Source of the DNA: Streptomyces cavernae | GTDB lineage: Bacteria; Actinomycetota; Actinomycetes; Streptomycetales; Streptomycetaceae | Assembly: GCF_004023625.1 (NCBI RefSeq) | Contig: NZ_RPDJ01000037.1 | Location: forward strand, 52,343-116,342 | Length of the DNA stretch: 64,000 nt | Direction of reading: 5' to 3' | Part shown: positions 1-8,095 of the stretch, piece after piece | Position numbering within the stretch: position 1 is the first letter of the stretch | Layout: each line of letters starts with the position of its first letter | The notes under the pieces: generated by a model | Databases searched by the model: none | The model's input: only the letters and a program-made list of their open reading frames with translations | Told to the model about the DNA's origin: nothing | Position numbers and translations under genes: made by a program

Positions 1-1
1 C

Positions 2-67
2 GCCGAGGCCGATGAAGCCACCGCACCGGCCGGGGGGATCGCAGACACCCCCTCGGCATCCGCCTGA
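2..67 (+). CDS. C-terminal tail of an upstream gene, probably ribonuclease III (partial)
   Basis: An open frame entering the window from the left ends at TGA 65-67 and encodes a short Ala/Glu/Asp/Pro-rich tail (ends TPSASA). Nothing catalytic lies in the window, so the identity rests only on context: in Streptomyces the gene directly before mutM is usually rnc, whose product can carry such a low-complexity acidic tail. Any other gene with a disordered C-terminus would look the same. Confidence 0.45.
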   Translation, partial: AEADEATAPAGGIADTPSASA

Positions 68-137
68 CAACGGAAACGAACAGAACCGAACGCCCGCCCC
101 GGCCGGGGCGGGCGTTATGGTGCGTGGGGGAGCGAAG

Positions 138-1004
138 ATGCCCGAACTGCCCGAGGTCGAGGTCGTACGGCGGGGACTCGAGCGGTGGGTCGCCCACCGG
201 ACCGTCACCGACGTCGAGGTGCTGCACCCGCGTGCCGTACGACGTCATGCGGCCGGAGGCGAGGACTTCGCACACCGGCTCAAGGGACACCGCATCGGCA
301 CCCCGAGCCGCCGCGGAAAGTACCTGTGGCTGCCCGTCGAGGACACCACCACCTCCGTCCTCGCCCACCTGGGGATGAGCGGACAGCTCCTGGTCCAGCC
401 GCACGACGCGCCCGACGAGAAGCACCTGCGCATCCGCGTCCGCTTCGACGACCCGCTCGGCACCGAGCTGCGCTTCGTCGACCAGCGCACCTTCGGCGGG
501 CTCTCCCTGCACGAGAACACTGCCGAAGGGCTGCCCGACGTCATCGCGCACATCGCCCGGGACCCGCTCGACCCGCTCTTCGACGATGCCGCCTTCCACA
601 CCGCGCTGCGCCGGCGTCGCACCACGATCAAGCGCGCCCTGCTGGACCAGTCGCTGATCAGCGGCGTCGGCAACATCTACGCCGACGAGGCGCTGTGGCG
701 TTCCCGGCTGCACTACGACCGGCCCACCGCCACCTTCACCCGGCCCCGGACCGCCGCACTGCTCGGCCATGTCCGCGACGTGATGAACGCCGCGCTCGCC
801 GTCGGCGGCACCAGCTTCGACAGCCTCTACGTCAACGTCAACGGCGAGTCCGGCTACTTCGACCGGTCGCTGGACGCCTACGGGCGCGAGGACGAACCCT
901 GCCGGCGCTGTGGGACGCCTATGAGGCGGCGGTCCTGGATGAACCGCTCCAGCTACTTCTGCCCGCGCTGTCAGCGCCCACCGGTCTCCCGCCCTCGCCC
1001 TTGA
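138..1004 (+). CDS. mutM: Formamidopyrimidine-DNA glycosylase (Fpg/MutM)
   Basis: Bifunctional DNA glycosylase/AP lyase that removes 8-oxoguanine and formamidopyrimidines in base excision repair. The 288-residue protein begins MPELPEVE, so Pro2 (the Schiff-base nucleophile) and Glu3 are correctly placed. The GRRGKYL stretch supplies the conserved Lys, and LISGVGNIYADEALW is the family signature of the helix-two-turn-helix region. The C-terminus ends in a zinc finger of CxxC...CxxC form (CRRC and CPRC). The frame stays open upstream to position 12, but that extension lacks family similarity and would displace Pro2, so ATG 138 is the start; a GGGGGAG run lies just upstream. It follows the probable rnc end by 70 bp. 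Confidence 0.96.
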   Translation: MPELPEVEVVRRGLERWVAHRTVTDVEVLHPRAVRRHAAGGEDFAHRLKGHRIGTPSRRGKYLWLPVEDTTTSVLAHLGMSGQLLVQPHDAPDEKHLRIRVRFDDPLGTELRFVDQRTFGGLSLHENTAEGLPDVIAHIARDPLDPLFDDAAFHTALRRRRTTIKRALLDQSLISGVGNIYADEALWRSRLHYDRPTATFTRPRTAALLGHVRDVMNAALAVGGTSFDSLYVNVNGESGYFDRSLDAYGREDEPCRRCGTPMRRRSWMNRSSYFCPRCQRPPVSRPRP

Positions 1005-1027
1005 CCGAGCGCTCCGCGCGGCCCTTC

Positions 1028-1471
1028 CTATTCGCGGGCCGAGTCGTAGCGCTCCCGGGCACGCATGACGTCGTCCATGCGGCCCTCCACGAACTCGATG
1101 AGGTTGAGCAGCCGCCCGGCGACCTCACGGCCGAGGGGCGTCAGCTCGTAGTCGACGCGGGGCGGGTTGGTGGGCTGGGCCTCGCGGTGGACCAGGCCGT
1201 CGCGCTCCAGGGCGTGCAGGGTCTGCGACAGCATCTTCTCGCTGACACCGTCGACCCGCCGGCGCAGCGCGTTGAACCGGAGCGAGCCCTCGTACAGCGC
1301 TCCCAGGGTGAGCGCGCCCCAGCGGCCGGTGGCGTGCTCCAGCGTCGCGCGAGACGGGCAGGCGCGCGAGAACACGTCGTACGCCAGGTTCTCCGCGGAG
1401 CTCTCCGACAGATCTCCCTGACGGCGCTCCTCGGACGCGGTGATGTCCATTCCTTCACTGTACGCCCGCAC
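1028..1471 (-). CDS. HxlR-family winged-helix transcriptional regulator
   Basis: Predicted DNA-binding regulator of about 147 residues. It has the HxlR layout: a Cys near the start of the domain (SRACPSR), then a winged helix in which RWGALTLGALYEGSLRF, GVSEKMLSQTLHALERDGLV and VDYELTPLGREV match the family pattern. Many HxlR proteins sense aldehydes or oxidants through that Cys, which is family knowledge and not shown here. The start is ambiguous: GTG 1471 has an AGG seven bases upstream, while ATG 1450 (MDITASEE) has a GAAGGA touching it. No divergent partner is adjacent; it faces mutM convergently with a 23-bp gap, so its target cannot be read from context. Confidence 0.85.
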   Translation of the reverse strand: MRAYSEGMDITASEERRQGDLSESSAENLAYDVFSRACPSRATLEHATGRWGALTLGALYEGSLRFNALRRRVDGVSEKMLSQTLHALERDGLVHREAQPTNPPRVDYELTPLGREVAGRLLNLIEFVEGRMDDVMRARERYDSARE

Positions 1472-1621
1472 AGCGCTACCTGGGGAAGTGCGCTGTCTCT
1501 CGGTTAGTGCCCGGCGGATCGGCAGTGAGTCAGTGCAGGGGCCCCGCCGCCGAGCGCCCGACCTCCTGTCAGAGCCCTGGCGGGGCGAGCGGACGGTAAC
1601 CGGCAGGCCTGCGCGCTCGGC

Positions 1622-2863
1622 TCAGTAGCCGAAGTCCTGGGTCCACCACGGTCCGCCGTCGCCGAACTGCACACCCACTCCCAGCGTCTTGAAGTCGCAG
1701 TTCAGGATGTTGGCCTTGTGGCCGGGGCTGTTCATCCAGGCGTCCATGACCGCCTGCGCGGTGCCCTGGCCGCGGGCTATGTTCTCGCCGCCGAGGCTGG
1801 TGATGCCGGCCGCCGCCGCCCGGTCCCACGGGTCGGCCCCGGTCGGGTCGACGTGGTCGAAGAAGTCACGCGCGGCCATGTCGTCGCTGAAGGCCTCCGC
1901 GAGCTTGGCCAGCGGTCCCGACTTGGTCAGTGGGCTGCAGCCCACCTTGGCCCGCTCCTCGTTGACCAGCTTCAGCACCTCGGCCGCCGCCGCGGCCGTC
2001 TCGGAAGCCTGGGCCGGCAGGGAGACCTTCGGAGGTTCCGCCTCCGCCTCCGCCTTCTCCTTCTCCTCCGTCGGCTCCGGCTTCGGCGCGGTGGTCTTCT
2101 CCTCGACCGACGGCGCCTTCGTCGACGGCGTCGCCGAGGGCTCCTCGGTCTTCTCCTGTGACGGCGTCGTGGTCGGCGTCGTGGTGCGCTGAGCGTCCCT
2201 GCTGGTGCCGGAGTCCTGGCGCTCCTCGACGGCCTCGCTCGCGCCGCCGTCGGTGTGCAGACCGCTGGGCAGGGTGCCCGTCGACTGCACCTTGCCCGAG
2301 TTGTTGCCGCCCAGCGAGTAGTTCTCGGCGCCCGGGATCAGTCCGGAGGCGACCGCGGCCGTGCCCAGTGCGACGGCCGCGGAGACCCCGAGCAGGCCCG
2401 TGCGCACCGGTGTCACGGTCTTCGGCTTGCGGTGCGAGGCCTTCGGCCCGGCCGCGACGGCCTCCGGGTGGCGGCCCAGCGTCGGCCGCGGCTGACCCGC
2501 GACGCCGCCGGTGCGCTGCCGAGGCACCAAGGGAAGACCCGAGGACACGGCGGTCACCGGCTCCTGGACGAGCGTCATCGGCTCCGGCTGAACGGCGGAC
2601 ACGTTTCCGTAGGCATCCGTGTGAACAATGGACAGGTTTCCGTACGTATCCGTCAGGGAACGACCTGCCTGCGGGTCGACGCCGTAACCACCGATGTACG
2701 GTTCGTCGTCGAACTCCTCGGAGGCGCTACCCGCGTAGTCCTCGATCCGGCCACTCGAGTACTGCTCCGAGTAGCCGTGCGTGGTGGTGCTGTACGTATC
2801 CGTGACCCCCGTGGCGCGGCCTGTGGCGGCGCGTCCGGCGGCGGAGCGTCGGTGGCGTCCCAT
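1622..2863 (-). CDS. Membrane-anchored CAP-domain (SCP/PR-1-like) protein
   Basis: Predicted envelope protein of 413 residues with extracytoplasmic CAP domain. Order: a Gly/Tyr/Ser-rich N-terminal segment with TDTYGN/TDAYGN repeats, one hydrophobic segment near residues 155-177, a long Thr/Pro/Glu/Lys linker, and the C-terminal CAP domain from about residue 291. Typical CAP motifs are visible: LVNEERAKVG, FFDHVDPTG, GENIARG, AWMNSPGHKANIL and WTQDFGY. The function of bacterial CAP proteins is mostly unknown. The start is ATG 2863, which begins MGRHRR and has GGAAGG seven bases upstream; the longer frame would need TTG 2890 without a ribosome site. Confidence 0.88.
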   Translation of the reverse strand: MGRHRRSAAGRAATGRATGVTDTYSTTTHGYSEQYSSGRIEDYAGSASEEFDDEPYIGGYGVDPQAGRSLTDTYGNLSIVHTDAYGNVSAVQPEPMTLVQEPVTAVSSGLPLVPRQRTGGVAGQPRPTLGRHPEAVAAGPKASHRKPKTVTPVRTGLLGVSAAVALGTAAVASGLIPGAENYSLGGNNSGKVQSTGTLPSGLHTDGGASEAVEERQDSGTSRDAQRTTTPTTTPSQEKTEEPSATPSTKAPSVEEKTTAPKPEPTEEKEKAEAEAEPPKVSLPAQASETAAAAAEVLKLVNEERAKVGCSPLTKSGPLAKLAEAFSDDMAARDFFDHVDPTGADPWDRAAAAGITSLGGENIARGQGTAQAVMDAWMNSPGHKANILNCDFKTLGVGVQFGDGGPWWTQDFGY

Positions 2864-2992
2864 GTCCTGGCCTTCCTGGTCCTCGGTCAACGCGCCTCAC
2901 TCGTACGAGTGAGGTTCATTGGCAGGGGACGGTACCTCATGACGCAGGGGAGCGAAGTGCCCCCAGGGGTTTTGGCCGGTTAGCGTGCACCC

Positions 2993-3274
2993 ATGAGCGA
3001 GGATGTGCGAATGGTCGCGTGGGTGCGCGGACGCGTCCAGGGAGTGGGTTTCCGCTGGTTCACACGGGCCAAGGCGCTGGAGATCGGCGGCCTGAGTGGT
3101 TTTGCTCTCAATTTGGGCGACGGACGGGTCCAGGTGGTCGCCGAGGGCTCCCGCGGCGGCTGCGAGCGCCTCCTCGACTGGCTCCGGGGCGACGACACAC
3201 CCGGCCGGGTCGACGGTGTCACTGAGATCTGGGACACGCCGCGAGGGGGTTACGAAGGCTTCGCCGTTCGCTGA
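2993..3274 (+). CDS. acyP: Acylphosphatase
   Basis: Small alpha/beta enzyme of 93 residues that hydrolyses acyl phosphates such as carbamoyl phosphate. The signature GRVQGVGFRWFT holds the phosphate-binding loop and catalytic Arg21; Asn40 in ALNLGDGRVQ is the second catalytic residue; the C-terminus GGYEGFAVR is the usual final strand. Length is normal for the family. ATG 2993 and ATG 3011 (Met7) are both possible; no strong ribosome site is visible. It stands alone, divergent from the CAP gene with a 129-bp gap. Confidence 0.94.
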   Translation: MSEDVRMVAWVRGRVQGVGFRWFTRAKALEIGGLSGFALNLGDGRVQVVAEGSRGGCERLLDWLRGDDTPGRVDGVTEIWDTPRGGYEGFAVR

Positions 3275-3658
3275 GGCCGGTCGCCCGGACCCCGCAGTTG
3301 GGGCGCCCGGGGCAGGCCCGGGGCATCTGCCCGGGGCAGAAACCGCCTGGTGGTTGCCAAGAACCGCCGGCCGTGGGAGGCTCCGCCCTTAAGGATGATC
3401 GCCACGCCCTGCCGGCCCCGCGAGAGCTGCAGCGTCGCCCGTTCCGGGCCGCGCACTGTCGGGTTGCCCGCCAATACTGGGCGTGATCGTGTTGACCGTC
3501 AAACTTTTTGGTGAGACGCTGAAAGCCCCGCGCACCTTAGCTGTTTGGCATGTAAGAACGACAGCGAGAACTGAAGAGTGCCAGACACCGCGGGTGCGAT
3601 TTCCCTCACGACCCACACCGCACTTCGGTCGGTCACTCAGTGTGGAGGACCATCAGTC
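3275..3658. other. Gene-free stretch after acyP
   Basis: No convincing gene. A hairpin at 3316-3337 (GGGCA/TGCCC core with one interior G-G mismatch and outer GCCC/GGGC pairs) may terminate acyP transcription. A TTGACC at 3492-3497 has no good -10 partner. Nothing else recognisable was found. Confidence 0.4.
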
Positions 3659-3862
3659 ATGGCAAAGGCGCTTCTCGGTTACGTCGGCGGCTCCGACCCG
3701 CGACTCCTCGCCGAGATGCGACGGCTCCAGCAGCGCGTACAGGATCTGGAATCCGAGCTCGTACGGATCCAGGCCGAAAACGACGCACTGACGGCTGCCG
3801 CTTCTCACGACCAGCTTCTGGAGAGCATCGACGTACCCCAGGCGGAGCCTGCGCTGACCTGA
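3659..3862 (+). CDS. Small conserved coiled-coil protein (67 aa), function unknown
   Basis: Encodes MAKALLGYVGG followed by a heptad-rich helix (LAEMRRLQQRVQDLESELVRIQAENDAL) predicted to form a short coiled coil, then an acidic tail. The start ATG 3659 has GGAGG about ten bases upstream, whereas the longer open frame from 3578 has none. A strong terminator follows. It lies directly before smc, which also works through coiled coils, but no functional link can be read from sequence. I believe similar small proteins occur at this locus in other Streptomyces. Confidence 0.82.
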   Translation: MAKALLGYVGGSDPRLLAEMRRLQQRVQDLESELVRIQAENDALTAAASHDQLLESIDVPQAEPALT

Positions 3863-3927
3863 CCACTGCATCACCACCCCGTATCAGTGGCCAGGCTGCC
3901 CGTTGTCAGCCGCTACCGCATCATTGC

Positions 3928-3956
3928 AAGGGACGCTTCGGCGTCCCTTCTTTCTT
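3928..3956 (+). terminator. Rho-independent terminator after the small coiled-coil gene
   Basis: Perfect 9-bp stem AAGGGACGC/GCGTCCCTT closed by a TTCG tetraloop and followed by CTTTCTT. This is an unusually canonical intrinsic terminator for such G+C-rich DNA. Confidence 0.88.
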
Positions 3957-4025
3957 GGCCCCCCGTGCTCCTGCCGCGTTCCTACACCGGTCTTTCACTC
4001 TCTATAACGTCTGATGTGCCCTGCA

Positions 4026-4054
4026 CGTTCATGGGTGAAACCGCGCGTTCATGG
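4026..4054 (+). promoter_or_regulatory. Direct repeat CGTTCATGG upstream of smc
   Basis: Two identical 9-mers at 4026-4034 and 4046-4054, start-to-start 20 bp, or about two helical turns, lie 36-64 bp before the smc start. A TATAAC at 4003-4008 could be a -10 but lacks a clear -35. Spacing suggests a protein-binding site; no known regulator is recognised. Confidence 0.35.
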
Positions 4055-4089
4055 AGTGAGACCGACAGCGAAAGGTAGAGTCCGGCGGC

Positions 4090-7000
4090 GTGCACCTCAA
4101 GGCCCTGACCCTGCGCGGGTTCAAATCGTTCGCCTCGGCGACCACGCTCAGGTTCGAACCCGGCATCACCTGTGTCGTGGGCCCCAACGGTTCCGGCAAG
4201 TCCAACGTCGTGGACGCGCTCAGCTGGGTCATGGGGGAGCAGGGGGCCAAGTCGCTGCGCGGCGGCAAGATGGAGGACGTCATCTTCGCCGGCACCACCG
4301 GGCGTCCACCGCTCGGCCGGGCCGAGGTGTCGCTGACCATCGACAACTCCGACGGCGCGCTGCCGATCGAGTACTCAGAGGTCACCATCACGCGGATCAT
4401 GTTCCGCAACGGCGGCAGCGAGTACCAGATCAACGGTGACACCTGTCGTCTGCTGGACATCCAGGAGTTGTTGTCCGACTCCGGCATCGGCCGCGAGATG
4501 CATGTGATCGTGGGTCAGGGGCAGCTGGACTCCGTACTGCACGCCGATCCGATGGGCCGCCGGGCCTTCATCGAGGAGGCCGCGGGCGTGCTCAAGCACC
4601 GCAAGCGCAAGGAGAAGGCGCTGCGGAAGCTGGACGCCATGCAGGCGAACCTCGCCCGCGTCCAGGACCTGACGGACGAACTGCGCCGACAGCTCAAGCC
4701 CTTGGGCCGCCAGGCCGCGGTCGCGCGCCGGGCGGCCGTGATCCAGGCCGACCTCCGGGACGCCCGGCTGCGGCTGCTCGCCGACGACCTCGTACGGTTG
4801 AGGGAGGGCCTAAAGGCCGAGATCGCGGACGAGGCCGCCCTGAAGGAGCGCAAGGAGGCCGCCGAGACCGAACTGCGCCGGGCCCTTCAGCGCGAGGGTC
4901 TCCTGGAGGACGAGGTGCGGCGGCTCGCCCCCCGGCTGCAGCGCGCCCAGCAGACCTGGTACGAACTGTCGCAGCTGGCGGAACGGGTGCGCGGCACCAT
5001 CTCCCTCGCGGACGCCCGGGTCAAGTCCGCCACCTCCCAGCCCGCCGAGGAGCGGCGCGGGCGCGACCCCGAGGACATGGAGCGCGAGGCCGCCCGGATC
5101 CGGGAGCAGGAGGCCGAACTGGAGGCGGCCCTGGAGGCGGCGGAACGTGCGCTGGAGGACACCGTCGCCCATCGAGCCGAACTGGAGCGCGAACTCGCTG
5201 TCGAGGAACGCCGGCTGAAGGACGTGGCCCGCGCGATCGCCGACCGTCGTGAAGGACTGGCCCGTCTGAGCGGCCAGGTGGGCGCGGCCCGCTCGCGGGC
5301 CGCCTCGGCGCAGTCGGAGATCGACCGCCTGGCAGCCTCCCGCGACGAGGCCCAGGAACGGGCGGTCGCCGCGCAGGAGGAGTACGAGCAGCTCAAGGCC
5401 GAGGTCGACGGGCTCGACGCGGGCGACGCCGAACTGGCCGAGCAGCACGAGGCGGCCAGACAAGCCCTCGGCGAGGCGGAGACCGCACTGGCGGAGGCCC
5501 GCGAGGCGGCCACGGCCGCCGAACGCAAGCGGGCGGCCGTGGCGGCCCGTCATGAGGCGCTGGCGCTGGGCCTCCGTAGGAAGGACGGCACCGGCGCCCT
5601 GCTGGAGGCGAAGGACCGGCTCACCGGTGTCCTCGGCCCGGCCGCCGAACTGCTCACGGTGACCCCCGGTCACGAGGTCGCGCTGGCCGCGGCGTTCGGC
5701 GCTGCCGCGGACGCCATCGCGGTCCGCACACCGTCGGCGGCGGCGAACGCGATCCGCCTGCTCCGCAAGCAGGACGCGGGACGCGCCACCCTGCTGCTGG
5801 CGGCACCGGGCCCCAGGGTCGACTCCGGGAAGGACTCCGGGAACGACGCGGCGGGTGGGGTACCGGCGGACGGAGCCGGGGCGGTGGGTTCTGCCTCCGG
5901 CATGGCGGGTCCCGTCACCGGGGCGGCTGTTCCGGCCTCCGGGGCGGCCGTTCCCGCCACTGGTACGGCGGCCGTTCCGGCCACCGGCACGGCTGTTTCG
6001 CCAACGGGGGCGGCGGTTCCCGCCGCCGGTACGGCGGCTGCCGCGCGGGCACCGTACGACGGGCCGACGTACGCCGCCGACCTCGTACGCGGTCCCCGTG
6101 AGCTCATGCCCGCCGTACGCCGGCTCCTCGAGGGGATCGTCGTCGTGGGCACCCTCGAGGACGCCGAGGACCTGGTGGCCGCCGAGCCCCACCTCACCGC
6201 CGTGACCGCCGAAGGCGACCTGCTCGGGGCGCACTTCGCGCAGGGCGGATCCGCCGGGGCGCCCAGTCTGCTCGAGGTGCAGGCCTCCGTCGACGAGGCC
6301 GCGGCCGAGCTGGAGCAGCTGGCTGTGCTCTGCGAGGAGTTGAGCGAGGCCCAGCGGGCCGCCACCGAGCAGCGGAAGGAACGTGCCGCCCTCGTGGACG
6401 AGTTGGGTGAGCGGCGACGCGCGGCCGACCGGGAGAAGTCCGCCGTCGCGCAGCAGCTCGGGCGGCTCGCCGGGCAGGCGCGTGGTGCCGCCGGGGAGGC
6501 CGAGCGCAGCCGGGCCGCCGCGGAACGGGCGCAGGACGCGCTCGACCGGGCGCTCGAAGAGGTCGAGGAACTGGCGGAACGTCTCGCCGTCGCCGAGGAG
6601 ATGCCGGTCGAGGACGAGCCCGACACCTCGGTACGGGACCGGCTCGCCGCCGACGGTGCCAACGCCCGGCAGACCGAGATGGAGGCCCGGCTCCAGGTGC
6701 GTACGCACGAGGAACGGGTCAAGGGGCTCGCCGGGCGTGCGGACTCGCTGGACCGGGCCGCCCGCGCGGAACGCGAGGCACGCGCGCGTGCCGAGCAGCG
6801 CCGTGCCCGGCTGCGTCACGAGGCCGCCGTCGCCCAGGCGGTCGCGGACGGTGCCCGGCAACTCCTCGCCCACGTCGAGGTGTCCCTCGTCCGCGCGGCG
6901 GAGGAACGCTCCGCCGCCGAACGCGCGAAGGCGCACCAGGAGCAGGAACTCGCCCGGGCCCGCACGGAGGGACGCGACCTCAAGGCAGAACTGGACAAGT

Positions 7001-7863
7001 TGACGGATTCAGTTCACCGGGGCGAGGTACTCGGCGCCGAGAAGCGGCTGCGGATAGAGCAGTTGGAGACCAAGGCGCTGGAGGAACTCGGTGTGGAACC
7101 GGCGGGGCTCGTCGCCGAGTACGGGCCCGATCAGCTCGTACCGCCCTCGCCCCCCGCCGAGGGCGAGGAACTGCCCGAGGACCCGGAGCATCCGCGCAAC
7201 CGGCCCCGGCCGTATCAGCGGGCCGAGCAGGAGAAACGTCTCAAGGCGGCCGAGCGGGCCTATCAGCAGCTCGGCAAGGTCAATCCGCTCGCACTGGAGG
7301 AGTTCGCCGCCCTGGAGGAGCGCCACAAGTTCCTCAGCGAGCAGCTGGAGGACCTCAAGAAGACGCGCGCCGATCTGCTGCAGGTCGTGAAGGAGGTCGA
7401 CGAACGCGTCGAACAGGTCTTCACCGAGGCCTACCGGGACACCGCCCGGGAGTTCGAGGGCGTGTTCAGCCGGCTGTTCCCGGGCGGTGAGGGGCGGCTC
7501 GTGCTGACGGACCCCGACAACATGCTCACCACCGGTGTGGACGTCGAAGCCCGGCCGCCGGGCAAGAAGGTCAAGCGGCTGAGCCTGCTCTCCGGCGGTG
7601 AGCGCTCGCTGACGGCCGTGGCGATGCTGGTGTCGATCTTCAAGGCGCGCCCCAGCCCGTTCTACGTCATGGACGAGGTCGAGGCCGCGCTCGACGACAC
7701 CAATCTGCAGCGGCTGATCCGGATCATGCAGGAGCTGCAGGAGGCCTCGCAGCTGATCGTGATCACGCATCAGAAGCGCACCATGGAGGTCGCCGACGCG
7801 CTCTACGGCGTCTCCATGCAGGGCGACGGAGTCTCGAAAGTCATCAGCCAGCGGCTTCGCTAG
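4090..7863 (+). CDS. smc: Chromosome segregation ATPase SMC
   Basis: Core subunit of the SMC-ScpAB complex that organises and segregates the chromosome. The 1257-residue protein has Walker A GPNGSGKSN at 31-39, a long coiled coil, the hinge near 500-720, a second coiled coil, the signature LSLLSGGERSLTAVAM and Walker B FYVMDEVEAALDD near the C-terminus. It starts at GTG 4090 with AAAGG upstream. It is longer than I expect for actinobacterial SMC (around 1190 residues), and the excess is an Ala/Gly/Pro/Thr/Val repeat insertion in the hinge at about residues 577-653 (see repeat entry). No frameshift. It is followed by a CGCTTCGAAGCG palindrome at 7867-7878. Confidence 0.97.
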   Translation: MHLKALTLRGFKSFASATTLRFEPGITCVVGPNGSGKSNVVDALSWVMGEQGAKSLRGGKMEDVIFAGTTGRPPLGRAEVSLTIDNSDGALPIEYSEVTITRIMFRNGGSEYQINGDTCRLLDIQELLSDSGIGREMHVIVGQGQLDSVLHADPMGRRAFIEEAAGVLKHRKRKEKALRKLDAMQANLARVQDLTDELRRQLKPLGRQAAVARRAAVIQADLRDARLRLLADDLVRLREGLKAEIADEAALKERKEAAETELRRALQREGLLEDEVRRLAPRLQRAQQTWYELSQLAERVRGTISLADARVKSATSQPAEERRGRDPEDMEREAARIREQEAELEAALEAAERALEDTVAHRAELERELAVEERRLKDVARAIADRREGLARLSGQVGAARSRAASAQSEIDRLAASRDEAQERAVAAQEEYEQLKAEVDGLDAGDAELAEQHEAARQALGEAETALAEAREAATAAERKRAAVAARHEALALGLRRKDGTGALLEAKDRLTGVLGPAAELLTVTPGHEVALAAAFGAAADAIAVRTPSAAANAIRLLRKQDAGRATLLLAAPGPRVDSGKDSGNDAAGGVPADGAGAVGSASGMAGPVTGAAVPASGAAVPATGTAAVPATGTAVSPTGAAVPAAGTAAAARAPYDGPTYAADLVRGPRELMPAVRRLLEGIVVVGTLEDAEDLVAAEPHLTAVTAEGDLLGAHFAQGGSAGAPSLLEVQASVDEAAAELEQLAVLCEELSEAQRAATEQRKERAALVDELGERRRAADREKSAVAQQLGRLAGQARGAAGEAERSRAAAERAQDALDRALEEVEELAERLAVAEEMPVEDEPDTSVRDRLAADGANARQTEMEARLQVRTHEERVKGLAGRADSLDRAARAEREARARAEQRRARLRHEAAVAQAVADGARQLLAHVEVSLVRAAEERSAAERAKAHQEQELARARTEGRDLKAELDKLTDSVHRGEVLGAEKRLRIEQLETKALEELGVEPAGLVAEYGPDQLVPPSPPAEGEELPEDPEHPRNRPRPYQRAEQEKRLKAAERAYQQLGKVNPLALEEFAALEERHKFLSEQLEDLKKTRADLLQVVKEVDERVEQVFTEAYRDTAREFEGVFSRLFPGGEGRLVLTDPDNMLTTGVDVEARPPGKKVKRLSLLSGGERSLTAVAMLVSIFKARPSPFYVMDEVEAALDDTNLQRLIRIMQELQEASQLIVITHQKRTMEVADALYGVSMQGDGVSKVISQRLR
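5818..6050 (+). repeat. Degenerate repeat insertion inside the smc hinge
   Basis: Imperfect units of about 24 bases encode variants of GTAAVPAT/GAAVPAS repeated at least six times (clearest at 5920-6040), preceded by a Gly/Ser/Asp-rich segment. Reading frame is kept throughout. The flanking hinge sequence (before: LLLAAPGPRV; after: YDGPTYAADLVRG) is ordinary, so this is an in-frame expansion. Confidence 0.8.
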
Positions 7864-7958
7864 GTGCGCTTCGAAGCGTTTCCAAGTCTTCAAATCTTGA
7901 ACACAACTCTCGCACCCCGGTGGGGCGATGCTGAGCAGTGGCGGCAATAGGCCGCTTG

Positions 7959-8004
7959 TTGACTTCGAAAGTTGAAGGCATAGTCTCTGCAACATTGCTT
8001 CAAC
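7959..8004 (+). promoter_or_regulatory. Promoter and inverted-repeat operator of the glucose permease gene
   Basis: TTGACT (7959-7964), a 16-bp spacer and TAGTCT (7981-7986) form a good sigma-70-type promoter about 110 bp before the start. A perfect inverted repeat GTTGAAG/CTTCAAC (7971-7977 and 7998-8004) brackets the -10 and the likely transcription start, the usual position for a repressor operator. The regulator is not identified. Confidence 0.6.
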
Positions 8005-8095
8005 CTTCAGGCGGTGAGCGGCACTTCGCCATTGCACCCCTGGAGGGCTCGTCCCCCACCCCCGGCAGCGAGGCCGGTGGCCTGAGGAGTTACAC

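Noticed and set aside
185..1507. A 440-codon frame overlapping mutM and the HxlR gene
   Set aside because: Its translation is Arg/Pro/Ala-rich shadow sequence, and both overlapped genes have strong family signatures.
4810..6936. A 708-codon open frame antisense to smc, and other long antisense frames across the window
   Set aside because: In very G+C-rich DNA, codon-position bias opens long frames on the opposite strand. These lack family motifs, ribosome sites and normal composition, while the sense frames are clear genes.
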